Shown here: positions 5,959 through 7,254 of the stretch, one piece after another
Numbering within the stretch: the first letter of the stretch is position 1
How the letters are laid out: each line of letters opens with the position of its first letter
Source: an uncultured Selenomonadales bacterium
GTDB taxonomy: Bacteria; Bacillota; Negativicutes; Selenomonadales; Selenomonadaceae
Reading direction: 5' to 3'
NCBI GenBank assembly: GCA_946403735.1
Contig: CAMJAZ010000073.1
Coordinates: 1-7,254, forward strand
DNA length: 7,254 nucleotides
Notes under the pieces: model-generated
The model's database searches: none
What the model saw: only the letters and a program-made list of their open reading frames with translations
What the model was told of the DNA's origin: nothing
Translations under genes and position numbers: made by a program

Positions 5959-6846
5959 TTAAACTGGAAAGTTTGGATTTTCGATATAAAAATTTTGTAA
6001 GATGTGGATAAAATCTTCCACATCTTTTCTTTTGTCTCCAGCGTGAGTACATACGACGCAGGAAATTTTTTCATCACAGTCAAAAGGTATCCATGCAAAA
6101 TTTTGGTTACGGTCATTCAAAAAACCTGGCGCTAAACAAATGCCCTTATGCGCGGTAATATTTGTTAAAGTCGTTTCATAGTCATTGCTGTTGAAGTGCG
6201 GCAAATTTAATTTTTCCAGCACTCGACGTTGAACGGCGCGAAGTTCGGGTTGTGAACCGCCACCAACCATTAAAGTCCGTCCGATTAAATCTTCCATAAA
6301 AATTTTTTCTTTCTTAGCAAGCGGGTCAACATTTTCAGTTATCAAATAAATTTTGCTTTGAAAAAGTTTGTGGATTTTAATATCGGGGATTCGTTTCATA
6401 TCTTCTTCACGCGCAAATACAATATCTTGTTCGCCGCGCAGAAATTTATCACAACTTCCAAGCGGAATAAAAATTGGCGTGACGGAAATTCCTTCGTGTG
6501 ACTGTTCAAACTTTTCAATAGCTTGAGGTAGAAAATAAATTGCTGAACGCATTGGCAGACCGATTGAAATATTTGCCTTGTAACGGCTACCGAAATTTTG
6601 CCCCTGCTCAATGGCAAACTTTAATTCGTCGCGAATGTTTCGTAGCGCTATACAAAATTGCTGACCTTCTGGCGTCAACAATGCGCCTTTCGCTGAACGA
6701 TAAAAAATTTGAAAGCCGACTTCCTCTTCAACAACTCGTATTTGGTACGTTAAAGTTGGCTGTGAAATGAAAAGATTTTCAGCGGCGCGGTTGAAATTAC
6801 ACGTCTTCGCAAGTTCCAAAACATAATCAATTTGTTTGAAGTCTAT
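5959..6846 (-). CDS. LysR-family transcriptional regulator with unclear start
   Basis: A cytoplasmic DNA-binding regulator with an N-terminal winged helix-turn-helix (NFNRAAENLFISQPTLTYQI is the recognition region) and a C-terminal periplasmic-binding-protein-like effector domain. The only conventional start is TTG at 6817-6819 (286 residues), but that removes most of helix 1. The same frame reads on upstream as IDFKQIDYV from an ATA codon at 6846-6844, which aligns with the initiator of typical LysR proteins (pattern MDxxQLxYF), and GGGA lies six bases before it. With that start the protein has 295 residues, normal for the family. No ATG, GTG or TTG occurs between the upstream in-frame stop and 6819. 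The gene may use a rare AUA start, or may have lost its start when the neighbouring IS inserted. The effector and targets are unknown. The stop codon abuts that of manA. Confidence 0.8.
   Translation of the reverse strand: MDFKQIDYVLELAKTCNFNRAAENLFISQPTLTYQIRVVEEEVGFQIFYRSAKGALLTPEGQQFCIALRNIRDELKFAIEQGQNFGSRYKANISIGLPMRSAIYFLPQAIEKFEQSHEGISVTPIFIPLGSCDKFLRGEQDIVFAREEDMKRIPDIKIHKLFQSKIYLITENVDPLAKKEKIFMEDLIGRTLMVGGGSQPELRAVQRRVLEKLNLPHFNSNDYETTLTNITAHKGICLAPGFLNDRNQNFAWIPFDCDEKISCVVCTHAGDKRKDVEDFIHILQNFYIENPNFPV
5999..6033 (+). terminator. Likely manA terminator inside lysR
   Basis: A perfect 10-bp inverted repeat, AAGATGTGGA (5999-6008) and TCCACATCTT (6017-6026), with an eight-base loop is followed on the plus strand by TTCTTTT (6027-6033). 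This is the shape of an intrinsic terminator 40 bases after the manA stop, placed antisense within the last codons of lysR. Confidence 0.55.
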
Positions 6847-6849
6847 GGT

Positions 6850-6996
6850 AAATCCCGTTACTGAGAACTTATAAAAAATTATAAACTTTTATGTCTCATT
6901 CCTGATTCATCGCGTCCGCTTTTGCCGTAGCTACTTGCGTTTGCTGTGACGCTCTACAGGCTTTAATTCCCCGCTAACTTACGGGTAATTTTCAAA
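6850..6996 (-). ncRNA. Candidate TnpB omega-RNA (reRNA) region
   Basis: TnpB nucleases use a guide RNA transcribed from the 3' end of tnpB through the right end of the element, with the guide being the flanking host sequence. Here about 135 bases lie between the tnpB stop and the IS end, contain the terminal palindrome, and include GC-richer stretches (for example 6911-6978) unlike the AT-rich surroundings. Position and neighbour are the whole argument; RNA boundaries are not visible, and the RNA probably also overlaps the tnpB coding end. Confidence 0.35.
6862..6898 (-). repeat. Imperfect palindrome at the IS right end
   Basis: On the minus strand TGAGA (6898-6894) pairs with TCTCA (6866-6862), and inside it ATAAAA pairs with TTTTAT, leaving an AT-rich loop. 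A subterminal hairpin of this kind is what the TnpA Y1 transposase recognises at IS200/IS605 ends. It lies just before the lysR start. Confidence 0.6.
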
Positions 6997-7254
6997 TCAG
7001 ATTGCGTATCGTTTTAGATTTATCGCCGCTTGTAAATCGCGATCTATTTCATTTGCACATTTTTCACAGTGATAAATCCTTTCCGATAACTTCAAATCTT
7101 TTTTCACATTTCCGCAAATTATGCACTTTTTTGAACTCGGATAATATCTGTCCGCTATTATTACGCTAATTCCTGACCATTGTGCCTTGTACTCAATCTG
7201 CCGCCGAAATTCATAAAATCCTTGTTCCTGCACTGCCTTTGCCAAATGCCTTAG
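6997..7254 (-). CDS. tnpB: TnpB (IS200/IS605 family RNA-guided nuclease), C-terminal part
   Basis: Eighty-five residues from the right window edge to TGA at 6999-6997; the gene continues beyond the window, so the first visible Met-like codon (TTG at 7245) is internal. The sequence shows the typical TnpB end: a LAKAVQEQGFYEFRRQIEYKA helix region, then a zinc ribbon with CIIC (CxxC) and CEKC (CxxC), then EIDRDLQAAINL, which carries the third RuvC catalytic aspartate. TnpB is the RNA-guided DNA nuclease ancestral to Cas12 and helps retain the element at its site. The usual C-terminal tail of about 30-40 residues is missing. Tail-like residues are seen after the stop but split between frames, so the end has probably decayed while the RuvC core stayed intact. 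Intactness of the upstream two-thirds is unknown. Confidence 0.9.
   Translation of the reverse strand, partial: LRHLAKAVQEQGFYEFRRQIEYKAQWSGISVIIADRYYPSSKKCIICGNVKKDLKLSERIYHCEKCANEIDRDLQAAINLKRYAI

Larger units (their letters stand above)
6847..7254 (-). mobile_element. IS200/IS605-type element, right end (partial)
   Basis: The element contains the C-terminal part of tnpB, a non-coding 3' region and an imperfect terminal hairpin, in the order expected for the right end of an IS605/IS1341-like element read on the minus strand. The outer boundary is uncertain, between the hairpin edge at 6862 and the lysR start at about 6847. The left end, and any tnpA, lie beyond the window. Elements of this group leave no target duplication, so no direct repeat is expected. 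Confidence 0.7.

Noticed and set aside
5014..6846. LysR as the dedicated regulator of manA
   Set aside because: The genes are convergent, not divergent, and share no promoter; the pairing says nothing about a regulatory link.

Overview
The window looks like a chromosomal segment of an AT-rich, probably anaerobic bacterium. The gene set is a short-form Ppx/GppA phosphatase, a stand-alone CobB/CbiA corrin amidase, a class A penicillin-binding protein, a Firmicutes-type mannose-6-phosphate isomerase, a LysR regulator and an IS200/IS605-type TnpB. Together with the codon style, this would fit Negativicutes (Selenomonas relatives). That placement is an impression from protein style, not a search result. 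The genome also appears to carry many 7-bp-period AT-rich short tandem repeats.

Layout. Bases 1-149 (+) hold the last 48 codons of a Ppx/GppA-type phosphatase. Bases 213-956 (+) encode a membrane-anchored coiled-coil protein I do not recognise. It overlaps tail-to-tail by 23 bp with cobB/cbiA (934-2313, -). A 128-bp divergent promoter region separates cobB from a bifunctional PBP1A-type gene (2442-4706, +), whose product ends in a tyrosine-rich disordered tail. The 307-bp gap at 4707-5013 has no gene but is full of structure: two sets of heptamer repeats, and between them a 155-bp MITE-like element with 17-bp imperfect terminal inverted repeats and a strong internal hairpin. manA (5014-5958, +) follows. 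It ends exactly where a convergent lysR begins (stop codons side by side in TTAATTAA), and its probable terminator lies inside the lysR 3' end. The right end of a TnpB-bearing insertion sequence (about 6847-7254, -) abuts the 5' end of lysR.

There is no single multi-gene pathway here. The genes are housekeeping functions (polyphosphate/(p)ppGpp metabolism, cobalamin synthesis, peptidoglycan synthesis, sugar-phosphate interconversion) in mostly single-gene units of alternating direction. The most interesting signals are non-coding: the tnpB right end with a candidate omega-RNA whose guide would read into lysR; a lysR that has no normal start codon ahead of its first DNA-binding helix at that junction; a heptamer repeat family seen at four places, one of them translated inside the CobB interdomain linker; and the MITE-like element.
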